DNA of 64,000 nt from Amycolatopsis methanolica 239 (GTDB lineage: Bacteria > Actinomycetota > Actinomycetes > Mycobacteriales > Pseudonocardiaceae). The position numbers and the translations under genes are program-made. Location of the stretch: assembly GCF_000739085.1 (NCBI RefSeq), contig NZ_CP009110.1, positions 2,790,001 to 2,854,000 on the forward strand, written 5' to 3'. Shown piece after piece: positions 19,926-29,800 of the stretch; position 1 is the first letter of the stretch, and each line of letters starts with the position of its first letter. The notes under the pieces are model-generated. The model saw only the letters and a program-made list of their open reading frames with translations, did no database searches and was not told the DNA's origin.

Positions 19926-21761
19926 GTGGCCTCCGCTGAAACCATCCCCGTGAGCGACGCGCTGCAGACGCTGCGCCGCGTCTTCGGTTACGACTCCTTC
20001 CGCGGTGACCAGGAAGCGATCGTCGAGCACGTGATCGGCGGCGGTGACGCGGTCGTGCTGATGCCGACCGGCGGTGGGAAGTCGCTGTGCTACCAGATCC
20101 CGTCGCTGGTGCGCCCCGGCGTCGGTGTGGTCGTCTCGCCGCTGATCGCGCTGATGCAGGACCAGGTCGACGCGCTGCTGGCGGTCGGTGTGCGCGCCGG
20201 GTTCCTCAACTCGTCGCAGGACTTCGAGCAGCGCCGCGAGGTGGAGGCCGCGTTCCTCGCGGGCGAGCTGGACCTGCTGTACCTGGCGCCGGAACGGCTG
20301 TCCATGGAGTCCACGCGGAACCTGCTCGACCGGGGCAAGATCGCGTTGTTCGCCATCGACGAGGCGCACTGCGTGTCCCAGTGGGGCCACGACTTCCGGC
20401 CCGACTACCTGGGCCTGTCCGAGCTGCACGAGCGCTGGCCGGACGTGCCGCGCATCGCGCTGACCGCGACCGCCACGAAGGCCACGCACGCCGAGATCGT
20501 GTCCCGGCTCAACCTCGGCGAGGCGCGCCAGTTCGTGGCCAGCTTCGACCGGCCCAACATCCAGTACCGCATCGTGCCGAAGGCCGAGCCGAAGAAGCAG
20601 CTGCTCGACCTGATCCGCACCGAGCACCCCGGCGACGCGGGCATCGTGTACTGCCTGTCGCGCAACTCGGTGGAGAAGACCGCGGAGTTCCTGGTGGCCA
20701 ACGGGATCAGCGCGGTGCCGTACCACGCCGGCCTGGATTCCCGCACCCGTGCGCGCAACCAGGCGCGGTTCCTGCGCGAGGACGGGCTGGTCGTGGTGGC
20801 GACCATCGCGTTCGGCATGGGCATCGACAAGCCGGACGTGCGGTTCGTGGCGCACCTGGACCTGCCGAAGTCGGTCGAGGGCTACTACCAGGAGACCGGG
20901 CGCGCGGGCCGCGACGGGCTGCCGTCGACCGCGTGGCTGGCCTACGGGCTGCAGGACGTCGTGCAGCAGCGGCGCATGATCCAGACCTCCGAGGGCGACG
21001 ACGCACACCGCAGGCGGCTGTCGCAGCACCTGGACGCGATGCTCGCGCTGTGCGAGACGGTCGAGTGCCGCCGTGCGCAGCTGCTGAACTACTTCGGCCA
21101 GCCGGGGCAGCCGTGCGGCAACTGCGACACCTGCCTGACGCCGCCGGAGTCGTGGGACGGCACGATCCCCGCGCAGAAGCTGCTGTCCGCGGTGTACCGG
21201 CTGCAGCACGAGCGGGGCCAGAAGTTCGGCGCCGGGCAGATCATCGACATCCTGCTGGGCAAGCAGACGCCGAAGGTGACGCAGCACCGGCACGACCAGC
21301 TCACCGTGTTCGGCGTGGGGCAGGAGCTGTCGGAGAGCGAGTGGCGCGGCGTGGTGCGGCAGCTGCTGGCGCAGGGGCTGCTGGCCGTCGAAGGCGACTA
21401 CGGGGCGCTGCTGCTGACCGAGGCCAGCGGTGAGGTGCTGGGCCGCAAGCGCGAGGTGCGGATGCGCCGCGAGCCCAAGCGCGCCGGCCGGGCGGCCTCG
21501 GCGACCGCGAAGCGCAAGGCGGCGGCGGAGATGCCGGAGGAGGCCCGCCCGGTGTTCGAGAAGCTGCGGGCCTGGCGGTTCGAGGAGGCGAAGAACCAGG
21601 GCGTGCCGGCGTACATCGTCTTCAGCGACGCGACCCTGCGTCAGATCGCCACCGAGCAGCCGTCTACTTTGGACGAGCTGGCCGGGGTGAGCGGTGTCGG
21701 GGAGAACAAGCTCGCCCGCTACGGCGAGCAGGTGCTGGCGACCCTGGCAGGAGGCGAATAG
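19926..21761 (+). CDS. recQ: ATP-dependent DNA helicase RecQ
   Basis: The 611-residue 3'-5' helicase has motif 0/I with [13 protein letters not shown] near 44-56, the DEAH box in [20 protein letters not shown] near 141-160, and motif [15 protein letters not shown]. The RQC zinc site has its Cys in [15 protein letters not shown] and CGNCDTCL (about 380-403). A C-terminal HRDC domain (about 540-608) ends with [20 protein letters not shown]. The GTG lies 6 nt after TAGGAT (19914-19919), so the message is probably leaderless. M. tuberculosis lacks a gene here; it marks the start of an insertion between rluB and cmk. Confidence 0.93.
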   Translation: MASAETIPVSDALQTLRRVFGYDSFRGDQEAIVEHVIGGGDAVVLMPTGGGKSLCYQIPSLVRPGVGVVVSPLIALMQDQVDALLAVGVRAGFLNSSQDFEQRREVEAAFLAGELDLLYLAPERLSMESTRNLLDRGKIALFAIDEAHCVSQWGHDFRPDYLGLSELHERWPDVPRIALTATATKATHAEIVSRLNLGEARQFVASFDRPNIQYRIVPKAEPKKQLLDLIRTEHPGDAGIVYCLSRNSVEKTAEFLVANGISAVPYHAGLDSRTRARNQARFLREDGLVVVATIAFGMGIDKPDVRFVAHLDLPKSVEGYYQETGRAGRDGLPSTAWLAYGLQDVVQQRRMIQTSEGDDAHRRRLSQHLDAMLALCETVECRRAQLLNYFGQPGQPCGNCDTCLTPPESWDGTIPAQKLLSAVYRLQHERGQKFGAGQIIDILLGKQTPKVTQHRHDQLTVFGVGQELSESEWRGVVRQLLAQGLLAVEGDYGALLLTEASGEVLGRKREVRMRREPKRAGRAASATAKRKAAAEMPEEARPVFEKLRAWRFEEAKNQGVPAYIVFSDATLRQIATEQPSTLDELAGVSGVGENKLARYGEQVLATLAGGE

Positions 21762-22117
21762 TGGAGATCTGGGTCAACCCGCGGTGCTCGAAGTGCCGTT
21801 CGGCGCTGTCGATCCTGGACGAGGCGGGTGTGTCCTACGAGGTGCGCAGGTACCTGGAGGAGCCGCCGACGGTGGCGGAGCTGGACGCGGTGCTGAAGCG
21901 GCTGGGCCTGGACCCGTGGGACATCGCGCGGATGCAGGAGCCGGAGGCCGTCGAGCTGGGCATCAAGAGCTGGCCGCGCGACGAGGCGACCCGGGACCGA
22001 TGGCTGACGGCGCTGGCGGAGCACCCGAAGTTGATCCAGCGCCCGATCATCACCGCCGACGACGGAACAACGGTGGTCGGACGCACGGAAGAGGCCGTGC
22101 GCTCGGTTCTGCCTTGA
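21761..22117 (+). CDS. ArsC/Spx-family protein (arsenate reductase-like)
   Basis: The 118-residue thioredoxin-fold protein has the ArsC-type active site NPRCSKCRSALSILDE (residues 6-21), giving a C-x2-C pair, and a conserved RPIITADDGTTVVGR near the C-terminus that includes the arsenate-binding Arg. The family reduces arsenate with glutaredoxin or acts as Spx-like regulators. No arsenite exporter or ArsR gene is nearby, so the arsenate role is uncertain. The GTG overlaps the recQ TAG by 1 nt, with GGAGG just upstream. Confidence 0.83.
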   Translation: MEIWVNPRCSKCRSALSILDEAGVSYEVRRYLEEPPTVAELDAVLKRLGLDPWDIARMQEPEAVELGIKSWPRDEATRDRWLTALAEHPKLIQRPIITADDGTTVVGRTEEAVRSVLP

Positions 22118-22125
22118 GGGGAGCC

Positions 22126-22143
22126 GGCGACCACATTGTCGCC
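22126..22143. terminator. small hairpin between convergent arsC-like and khtU genes
   Basis: GGCGAC (22126-22131) pairs perfectly with GTCGCC (22138-22143) around a 6-nt loop, in the 40-bp gap between convergent genes. It is short and has no T tract, so terminator function is only possible. Confidence 0.35.
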
Positions 22144-22157
22144 GCCCCCGGGGGAAG

Positions 22158-23357
22158 TCAGCCCGCGCTGGACGTCGCCGGCTCGTGGCCGTGTCCGCGC
22201 CGCCGCTGCAGGCCCTTCGCGAGCGGCTCGACCACGCGGGCCGCGATGGGGCCGAGGATCGCCATCAGCAGCACGTACGCGGTCGCCAGCGCGGCCAGCT
22301 CGTCGACCACCGCGCCGGCGGAGACGGCCAGCCCGGCGATGACGATCGAGAACTCGCCCCGCGCCACCAGCGCGGCTCCGGCGCGGGCGCGGCCCAGCTT
22401 GCCGACGCCCTGACGCCGCGCGGCCCACCAGCCGGTCGCCACCTTCGTCAGCGTGGTCACCACCGCGAGCAGCACGGCCCAGCCGAGCACCGGCGGGATG
22501 GACGCGGGGTTGGTGTTCAGCCCGAACACCACGAAGAACACCGCGGCGAACAGGTCCCGCAGCGGCTCCAGCAGCCGCGTGGCGTTGTGGGCGGTCGAGC
22601 CGGAGATCGCGATGCCGAGCAGGAACGCGCCGACCGCGGCGGACACCTGCATCGCCGACGCGAGCCCGGCCACCAGCAGCGCCGCGCCGAGCACCTTGAG
22701 CAGGAACACCTCGCGGTCGTCGGAGTCCACGATCGCCGACACGTACCGGCCGTACTTCAGCGCGATCACCAGCACGACGGTGATCACCAGCAGCGAGATC
22801 CCGACGGCCTCCAGGCCGCCGAGGAAGCTGACGCCGCCCAGCAGCGCGGTCAGGATCGGCAGGTACAGCGCCATCGCCAGGTCCTCGAACACCAGGATCG
22901 ACAGCACCACCGGGGTTTCCCGGTTACCGAGGCGGCCGAGGTCGCCGAGGACCTTCGCGATGATCCCGGACGACGAGATGTAGGTGACGCCGGCCATCAC
23001 GATGGCGCCGATGGGGCCCCAGCCGAGCAGCAGCGCGACGGCCGCGCCGGGCGCGGCGTTGAGCACGATGTCCAGCAGGCCCGCCATCCACGAGCGTTTC
23101 AGCCCGGTGAACAGCTCGGCCGCGGAGTACTCCAGGCCCAGCAGCAACAGCAGCAGCACGACGCCGATCTCGCTGGCCAGGTGCGTGAAGTCGCCGATGT
23201 CGCCGAGCGGGATGAGGCCGCCCTGCCCGAAGGCGAGGCCGCCGAGGAGGTAGAGCGGAATGGGGGAGAGGCCGATCTTCCCGGCGAGGCGCCCCAGGAC
23301 GCCGAGCACGAAGAAGACGGCCCCGAGTTCGATCAGGGCCAGTGCGGTGTGCTCCAA
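22158..23357 (-). CDS. khtU: CPA2 cation:proton antiporter, KhtU-like
   Basis: The 399-residue membrane protein has about 12 hydrophobic segments (for example VVLLLLLLGLEYSA and GAVALLLGWGPIGAIVMAGV) and the CPA2 pattern of KefB/KhtU carriers, with a conserved VLSILVFEDLAMALYLPIL stretch. It lacks the C-terminal RCK domain of KefB. That domain is supplied by the separate upstream gene at 23362-23844, exactly the KhtT/KhtU layout of K+(NH4+)/H+ antiporters. The start is TTG 23357, 4 nt after the regulator's stop. K+ specificity is inferred. Confidence 0.88.
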   Translation of the reverse strand: MEHTALALIELGAVFFVLGVLGRLAGKIGLSPIPLYLLGGLAFGQGGLIPLGDIGDFTHLASEIGVVLLLLLLGLEYSAAELFTGLKRSWMAGLLDIVLNAAPGAAVALLLGWGPIGAIVMAGVTYISSSGIIAKVLGDLGRLGNRETPVVLSILVFEDLAMALYLPILTALLGGVSFLGGLEAVGISLLVITVVLVIALKYGRYVSAIVDSDDREVFLLKVLGAALLVAGLASAMQVSAAVGAFLLGIAISGSTAHNATRLLEPLRDLFAAVFFVVFGLNTNPASIPPVLGWAVLLAVVTTLTKVATGWWAARRQGVGKLGRARAGAALVARGEFSIVIAGLAVSAGAVVDELAALATAYVLLMAILGPIAARVVEPLAKGLQRRRGHGHEPATSSAG

Positions 23358-23361
23358 GGGC

Positions 23362-23844
23362 TCAGCCGTTCTTCAGGATCTTGAGGGCGCCCTCCAGGCC
23401 TTCCGACGTGCCGACCGCGACCAGCACGTCACCGGCGGTGAACGTGAAGTCCGGGGTGGGGGAAGGGTGCACCTGGCCGGCGCGCATGACGGCGACCACG
23501 GACACGCCGGTCCGGGTCCGCATCGCCGTGTCGCCGAGGGTGCGGCCGTCGAACGGGGAGTTGGCCTTGATGGGCAGCTGCTTGGTGTTGATTCCGGGGA
23601 CCTCGCGGTGCTCCTCGGTGAGCTGCGCGACCAGTTGCGGCGCGCCGAGCAGGTTGGCCAGCGCGCCGGCCTCGTCGGCGGTCAGGGGCAGGGACGCCAG
23701 GCACGCGTCGGGGTCGTCGGACTTGGACACGATCAGCTCGATCTGCCCGTCCCGGTGCGTGACCACGCCGATGCGGCGGCCGTTCCGGGTCGCGAAGTCC
23801 TTCCGCACACCGATGCCCGGTAGGGGCGTTACTTCCACGTTCAC
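23362..23844 (-). CDS. khtT: antiporter regulatory subunit with TrkA-C (RCK_C) domain, KhtT-like
   Basis: The 160-residue cytosolic protein starts MNVEVTPLPGIGVRKDF, a typical KhtT N-terminus, and ends with an RCK_C domain (about 80-158; RTRTGVSVVAVMRAG, then FTAGDVLVAVGTSEGLEGAL). KhtT gates the partner antiporter in response to nucleotides or pH. The GTG at 23844 is chosen because homologues begin here. It is the first gene of a two-gene operon and divergent from cmk, with about 95 bp between start codons. Confidence 0.87.
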   Translation of the reverse strand: MNVEVTPLPGIGVRKDFATRNGRRIGVVTHRDGQIELIVSKSDDPDACLASLPLTADEAGALANLLGAPQLVAQLTEEHREVPGINTKQLPIKANSPFDGRTLGDTAMRTRTGVSVVAVMRAGQVHPSPTPDFTFTAGDVLVAVGTSEGLEGALKILKNG

Positions 23845-23938
23845 GACCGCCACGGTACCGGTGCGGTCGCCGCGCCGCGGGCCAGGCACAATGGAGAACC
23901 GCAGGTACAGACCGATCGAGACGGCGAGGAGAGCATCG

Positions 23939-24661
23939 GTGGCGGGAGCCCTACGAGGCGTGGTCGCTCTGGACGGACCCTCGGGAACCGGGAAGACCAC
24001 GGTGGCGCGCAAGCTCGCCGGGCGCCTGTCGGCCGGCTACCTCGACACCGGCGCGATGTACCGGGTGGTGACGCTGGCCGTGCTGCGTGCGGGGGTCGAC
24101 CCGGCCGACGGTCCCGCGGTCGCGGAACTGGCCCGGACCACCGACTTCGCCCTGGGCACCGACCCGTCGGCGCCGAGCGTCCACCTGGCCGGTGAGGACG
24201 TGGCGGCCGAGATCCGCGGCGCCGAGGTCAACCACGCGGTGTCGCCGGTGTCGGCGGTGCCCGAGGTGCGTGAGCTGCTGGTCGCGCGGCAGCGGCGGAT
24301 CATCGGCGAGGTGCTGGACGAGATCGGCGGCATCGTCGTCGAGGGCCGCGACATCGGCACGGTCGTCACGCCGGACGCCCCGCTCAAGGTCTACCTGACC
24401 GCGGACCCGGCGGTGCGGGCCGCGCGCCGCAGCGCTCAGGACACCGCCGCCGGGCGGCAGAGCAGCCAGGCCGAGGCGCTGGCGTCGGTCGACCGGCGGG
24501 ACCGGCTCGATTCGACGCGGGCCGTGGCGCCGCTGAAGGCCGCCGACGACGCGGTGCACCTGGACACCACCGAGCTGTCCATCGACCAGGTGCTCGTCGC
24601 CCTGTCCGAGCTGGCGAGCCAGCGCGGCCTGCTGGGCACGTGCGCGCAGGTCACGCGGTGA
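23939..24661 (+). CDS. cmk: cytidylate kinase
   Basis: The 240-residue kinase phosphorylates CMP and dCMP. The P-loop [15 protein letters not shown] lies near residues 13-27, followed by [13 protein letters not shown]. The NMP-binding Arg residues lie in [11 protein letters not shown] near 140-150 and in [18 protein letters not shown]. The GTG has GAGGAGAG 6-13 nt upstream. The stop overlaps the GTG of the acyltransferase. The order cmk-(plsC)-der is widely conserved. Confidence 0.93.
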   Translation: MAGALRGVVALDGPSGTGKTTVARKLAGRLSAGYLDTGAMYRVVTLAVLRAGVDPADGPAVAELARTTDFALGTDPSAPSVHLAGEDVAAEIRGAEVNHAVSPVSAVPEVRELLVARQRRIIGEVLDEIGGIVVEGRDIGTVVTPDAPLKVYLTADPAVRAARRSAQDTAAGRQSSQAEALASVDRRDRLDSTRAVAPLKAADDAVHLDTTELSIDQVLVALSELASQRGLLGTCAQVTR

Positions 24662-25335
24662 GCCCTGCCGGTCTTCCGGACGGCGCGTCGGCCCGGCTGC
24701 ACGACACCGCCCGGTTCGTGGGGACGCATCTGTTCAAGCCGGCCTACCGGCTGCGGATCCGCGGGCTGGAGCGCGTGCCGAAGACCGGGCCGGTGCTGGT
24801 GGTGGCCAACCACAGCTCGATGGTCGAGCCGCAGATCATCTTCGGAATGTTGCCGCGCCGTTCGGTGTTCCTCGTCAAGGAGGAGATGTTCACCGGGGCG
24901 GTCGGGTGGTTCCTCCGGCGCATCGGACAGGTGCCGGTGCGCCGGGGCGAACCCGACCGGGCGCCCCTGCTGACCACGGCGAACGTGCTCAAGAGCGGCG
25001 GGCTGGTCGCGGTGTTCCCGGAGGGGACCCGCGGCGAGGGGGACGTGACCAGTGCCGAGCGCGGCGCGGCCTGGCTGGTCCGGGCCTCCGGCGCGGTGGT
25101 CCTGCCGATCGCGGTGCGTGGGACGCGGCGTCCCGCGGGCAGCGGGCGGCGGTTCCGGCCCCGGGTCGACATCCTGGTGGGCGAGCCGTTCCCGCTCGAG
25201 GTCGGCCGCGGCCGGGCCGGGCTGGACGAGGCGACCGGGCGGCTGCGGGACGAACTCGCGGGCCTGGTCCGCACCCTCGACGAATGGCGTGCAGCGCAGG
25301 GCGAGCCCGTGCGCGGGAAGAAAGCGGAGTTATGA
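24658..25335 (+). CDS. 1-acylglycerol-3-phosphate acyltransferase-like protein
   Basis: The 225-residue PlsC-family protein has motif I as NHSSMVEP near residue 42 and motif III as [10 protein letters not shown] near 122, with [10 protein letters not shown] between. The family uses a His-x4-Asp dyad for acyl transfer to lysophospholipids. Here the acid is Glu (H-x4-E), which is unusual. A PVRRG stretch keeps the phosphate-binding Arg. It overlaps cmk (GTGA) and der (ATGA), so the three genes form one tightly coupled operon. The substrate is not known. Confidence 0.85.
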   Translation: MSPAGLPDGASARLHDTARFVGTHLFKPAYRLRIRGLERVPKTGPVLVVANHSSMVEPQIIFGMLPRRSVFLVKEEMFTGAVGWFLRRIGQVPVRRGEPDRAPLLTTANVLKSGGLVAVFPEGTRGEGDVTSAERGAAWLVRASGAVVLPIAVRGTRRPAGSGRRFRPRVDILVGEPFPLEVGRGRAGLDEATGRLRDELAGLVRTLDEWRAAQGEPVRGKKAEL

Positions 25336-26756
25336 CGGAGCTTGACGGGACCTGGTCGGACGAGGCGGAGTTCACCGCGCTCGACAGCCAGGCCGACGAC
25401 ACGGCGTCCGAGGAGGAAGCCGAGCTGAGCCAGCCCGTGCTGGCCGTCGTCGGGCGCCCGAACGTGGGCAAGTCCACCCTGGTGAACCGGATCCTCGGCC
25501 GCCGCGAGGCGGTCGTGCAGGACACGCCCGGCGTGACCCGGGACAGGGTGGCCTACGACGCGCAGTGGTCCGGCCGCCGGTTCACCGTGGTCGACACGGG
25601 CGGCTGGGAGCCGAGCGCGACCGGGCTGCAGGCCGCCGTCGCGGCGCAGGCCGAGCTGGCGATGAACACCGCGGACGCGGTGCTGGTCGTGGTGGACGCC
25701 TCGGTCGGCGCGACCGCGACCGACGAGGCGGTGGCGAAGGTGCTGCGCCGGTCCAAGCGGCCGGTGCTGCTGGCGGCCAACAAGGTCGACGATGAGCGGC
25801 TGCTGTCCGACGTGGCCTCGCTGTGGTCGCTCGGCCTCGGCGAGCCGCACGCGGTGAGCGCCCTGCACGGCCGCAGCTCGGGCGACCTGCTCGACGCGAT
25901 CATCAAGGTGCTGCCCGAGGCCCCGCGCGAGCGTGAGGCCGTCACCGGGCCGCGCCGCGTCGCGCTGGTCGGCAAGCCGAACGTGGGCAAGTCCAGCCTG
26001 CTCAACAAGCTCACCGGCGAGCAGCGGTCCGTCGTGGACTCGGTCGCGGGCACCACGGTCGACCCGGTCGACTCGCTGGTGGAGCTGGACGGCCAGGTGT
26101 GGCGGTTCGTCGACACCGCGGGCCTGCGCAAGCGCGTGCACACCGCGAGCGGCACCGAGTACTACGCGTCGCTGCGCACCAAGGCGGCCATCGACTCCTC
26201 CGAGGTCGTCATCGTCCTGCTGGACGCCAGCGAGCCGCTGTCCGAACAGGACCTGCGCGTGCTGACGTCCGTGGTGGAGTCCGGCCGCGCGTGCGTGCTG
26301 GCGCTGAACAAGTGGGACCTCGTCGACGAGGACCGCCGCCACCAGCTGGAGAAGGAGCTCGACCGCGGCCTGGTGCGCGTCACCTGGGCCGAGCGGGTCA
26401 ACATCTCCGCGCTCACCGGGCGTTCGGTGCGCAAGCTCGCGCCTGCGCTGCGGACCGCGCTCGCCTCGTGGGACCAGCGGGTCCCGACCGGGCAGCTGAA
26501 CTCGTGGCTGTCCGAGCTGATCGCGGCCACCCCGCCGCCGGTGCGTGGCGGCAAGCAGCCCAAGGTGCTGTTCGCGACCCAGGCCGGCATCCGCCCGCCG
26601 ACGCTGGTGCTGTTCACCACCGGGTTCCTCGAGGCCGGGTACCGCCGCTTCATCGAGCGGAAGTTCCGCGAGCGCTTCGGTTTCGCGGGCAGCCCGGTGC
26701 GCATCAACGTGCGGGTGCGGGAAAAGAAGCCGCGGCCCGGCAAGAAGGGCAAGTGA
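25332..26756 (+). CDS. der: ribosome-assembly GTPase Der (EngA)
   Basis: The 474-residue protein has tandem GTPase domains and a KH-like C-terminal domain, and acts in 50S subunit maturation. The first G1 is [16 protein letters not shown] near 39-54 and the second [16 protein letters not shown] near 213-228. DTGGWE and DTAGLRKR are the two G3 elements, and NKVD and NKWD the G4 elements. The C-terminus [17 protein letters not shown] is the KH-like part. An acidic tail of about 35 residues precedes the first domain. ATG 25332 overlaps the upstream stop. Confidence 0.95.
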   Translation: MTELDGTWSDEAEFTALDSQADDTASEEEAELSQPVLAVVGRPNVGKSTLVNRILGRREAVVQDTPGVTRDRVAYDAQWSGRRFTVVDTGGWEPSATGLQAAVAAQAELAMNTADAVLVVVDASVGATATDEAVAKVLRRSKRPVLLAANKVDDERLLSDVASLWSLGLGEPHAVSALHGRSSGDLLDAIIKVLPEAPREREAVTGPRRVALVGKPNVGKSSLLNKLTGEQRSVVDSVAGTTVDPVDSLVELDGQVWRFVDTAGLRKRVHTASGTEYYASLRTKAAIDSSEVVIVLLDASEPLSEQDLRVLTSVVESGRACVLALNKWDLVDEDRRHQLEKELDRGLVRVTWAERVNISALTGRSVRKLAPALRTALASWDQRVPTGQLNSWLSELIAATPPPVRGGKQPKVLFATQAGIRPPTLVLFTTGFLEAGYRRFIERKFRERFGFAGSPVRINVRVREKKPRPGKKGK

Positions 26757-26897
26757 CGCAACGAGGTGTGACGGCGGCGACACACCGGTGAGACCGCCCG
26801 GCCACCTGCTGTTCACCTCGGGTAGAGTCATCGTCCCGCGCGGGCGCCTCACACTTTTCGCGAGTTCCGGCCCGAACGCTGGCGGAAGGTGAACTCG

Positions 26898-29800
26898 ATG
26901 GGCGCGCCCGTTCTCGATCCGACGCTGCCCGGGGTCCTGGTCCCGGAGCGGGCCCTGTTCCCCGGCGGTCCGGCCGCGGCGCGGCGCACGCTGCTGGACG
27001 TGCTGGCCGCCACCGCCGCGCGTCACCCGAACGCGGCCGCGCTCGACGACGGTGAGCGGGTCCTGAGCTATCGCAGGCTGTCCGAGGAGGCGCAGGCGCT
27101 GGGCAGCAGGCTCGCCGCCGAGGGCGTCGGCCGCGGCGACCGCGTCGGCGTCCGGATCTCCTCCGGCACCGCCGACCTCTACGTCGCGATCCTCGGCGTG
27201 CTCGCCGCGGGCGCGGCCTACGTGCCGGTGGACGCCGACGACCCGGACGAGCGGGCCGAGCTGGTGTTCGGCGAGGCCGGCGTATGCGCGGTGCTGATGG
27301 ACGACGGGCTGACGATGCTCGCCGAGCCCGGCGGCCGCACCGGCGCGCCCGCGCCGGGGGACGACGCGTGGATCATCTTCACCTCCGGTTCGACGGGCAA
27401 GCCCAAGGGCGTGGCGGTCAGCCACGGTTCCGCGGCCGCCTTCGTCGACGCCGAGGCCCGGCTGTTCCTCACCGAGGAGCCCATCGGTCCCGGTGACCGC
27501 GTGCTGGCCGGGCTGTCGGTCGCCTTCGACGCCTCGTGCGAGGAGATGTGGCTGGCCTGGCGGCACGGCGCGTGCCTGGTGCCCGCCCCGCGTGCGCTCG
27601 TGCGCACCGGCGTCGACCTCGGGCCGTGGCTGGTCGCCCAGCGCATCACGATCGTGTCCACCGTGCCGACCCTGGCCGCGTTGTGGCCGGCCGAGGCGCT
27701 GGAGGACGTGCGGCTGCTCATCTTCGGCGGCGAGGCGTGCCCGCCGGAGCTGGCCGAGCGGGTCGCCGTCGAGGGCCGCGAGGTGTGGAACACCTACGGC
27801 CCGACCGAGGCGACCGTGGTCGCCTGCGCCGCGCCGCTGACCGGGGAGGGCCCGGTGCGGATCGGGCTGCCGCTGGCCGGCTGGGACCTCGTGGTCGTGG
27901 ACGCCGCGGGTGAGCCGGTGGCGATGGGGGAGTCCGGCGAGCTGGTGATCGGCGGCGCCGGCCTGGCCCGCTACCTCGATCCGGTGAAGGACGCGGAGAA
28001 GTTCGCGCCGCTGCCCGCGCTCGGCTGGGAGCGCGCCTACCGCAGCGGTGACCTGGTGCGCGCCGAGCCCGCGGGCCTGGTCTTCCTCGGCCGCGCCGAC
28101 GAGCAGATCAAGCTCGGCGGCCGCCGCATCGAGCTGGGCGAGGTCGACGCCGCGCTGCAGGCCCTGCCCGGGGTCGCCGGAGCCGCCGCGGCGATCCGCA
28201 CCACGAAGGCAGGCAACCAGGTTCTCGTCGGGTACGTCGTGCCGCAGGGTGGGTTCGACACCAATTCGGCTTCCGCGCTGCTCCGCGACCGCCTGCCGGC
28301 TGCCCTGGTGCCGCTGCTCGCGGTGGTCGACGACCTGCCGACGCGCACCTCGGGCAAGGTCGACCGTGCCGCGCTGCCCTGGCCGCTGGCCACTGTGGAC
28401 ACTGCCGCCGCGTTGACGCCGACCGAATCGTGGCTCGCCGAGGGCTGGGCGGAGATCCTGGGGGTGCCGGTGACCGATCCGGGCGCCGACTTCTTCACCT
28501 CCGGTGGCGGTAGCCTCACCGCGGCGCAGCTGGTGGCGCGCATCCGCACCCGGCACCCGCAGGTGTCGGTCGCCGACCTCTACCGCCACCCGAAGCTCGG
28601 CCAGCTCGCCGCGCTGCTCGACGGCCTCGATGGGGAAACCGCGCGGCGGCGCGACGTCCGCCCGGTCCCGCGGCGGGCCGGAGCCGCGCAGGCCGTGCTG
28701 GGCCTGCCGGTGCTCGCCCTGACCGGGCTGCGCTGGGTGACCGCGCTGGCAACACTGTCCACTGTGCTCGCGCTGACCGGCGTCGCGTGGACGCCCGCCG
28801 TGTCCTGGTGGTCGCTGGCCCTGGCCTGGATGGTGCTGTTCAGCCCGCCCGGCCGCATCGCCATCGCGGCCGGCGGCGCGCGGCTGCTGCTGCGTGGCGT
28901 CCGCCCCGGCGCCCACCCCCGCGGCGGCCGGGTCCACTTGCGACTGTGGGCGGCGGAACGGCTCGCCGACGCCACCGGCGCCGCCGGGATCTCCGGTGCG
29001 AGCTGGATGACGCTGTACGCCCGCGCGCTGGGCGCGAAGGTCGGCAAGGACGTCGACCTGCACACCCCGCCGCCGGTCACCGGCCTGCTCAAGCTGGGCC
29101 GCGGGGCGGCCGTGGAACCCGAGGTCGACCTGTCCGGCCACTGGGTGGACGGCGACGTCGTGCACATCGGCAAGATCCGCGTCGGCGCCGGCGCCCGGGT
29201 CGGCGCGCGCAGCGTGCTACTGCCCGGCGCGCGGATCGGCAAGGGCGCGGAGATCGCGGCCGGGTCGACGGTGCTGGGCGCGGTGCCCGCGGGCCAGCGC
29301 TGGGCGGGTTCGCCCGCGCGGCGCGACGGCAAGGGCGCGCTGCGGTGGCCGTCCAGCCGCCCGCCGCGGGCGCGGTTCTGGGCCTTCGCCTACGGGACGG
29401 CCTCGTTCGTGCTGGGCCTGTTCCCGGTGCTGGCCGCCGTGCCCGGCCTGCTGGTGCTGGGCGCCGCGGTCGCGGGCACCACGACGATCGGCGCGGCCCT
29501 GGGCGCCGCGCTGCTCACCGTGCCGGTTGCGACGGTGGCCGCGTTCGGCACCTACGCGCTGCTGGTGCTGGTGTCGGTGCGGCTGCTCGGGCTGGGCCTG
29601 CACCAGGGTTACCACCCGGTGCACGGCCGGATCGCCTGGCAGGTGTGGGCCACCGAGCGGCTGACGGACCTGGCCCGCCAGGTGCTGTTCCCGCTCTACG
29701 CCAGCCTGTTCACGCCGGTGTGGCTGCGGCTGCTCGGCGCGAAGGTCGGCCGTGGCGCGGAGGTCTCGACGGTGCTGGCCGTCCCGCGGATGACGCAGGT

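Noticed and set aside
23342-23938. Upstream extension of cmk to 439 codons
   Set aside because: It runs antisense through the KhtT-like gene. GTG 23939 has a ribosome binding site and gives the standard N-terminus.
26761-26897. Possible regulatory leader before the peptide synthetase
   Set aside because: A TAGAGT element (26823-26828) resembles a -10, but no matching -35 or defined RNA structure was convincing enough to list.
24744-29165. Minus-strand open frame of about 1,470 codons antisense to plsC, der and the synthetase
   Set aside because: High GC suppresses stops. The product has no recognisable domain, and the plus strand holds three clear genes.
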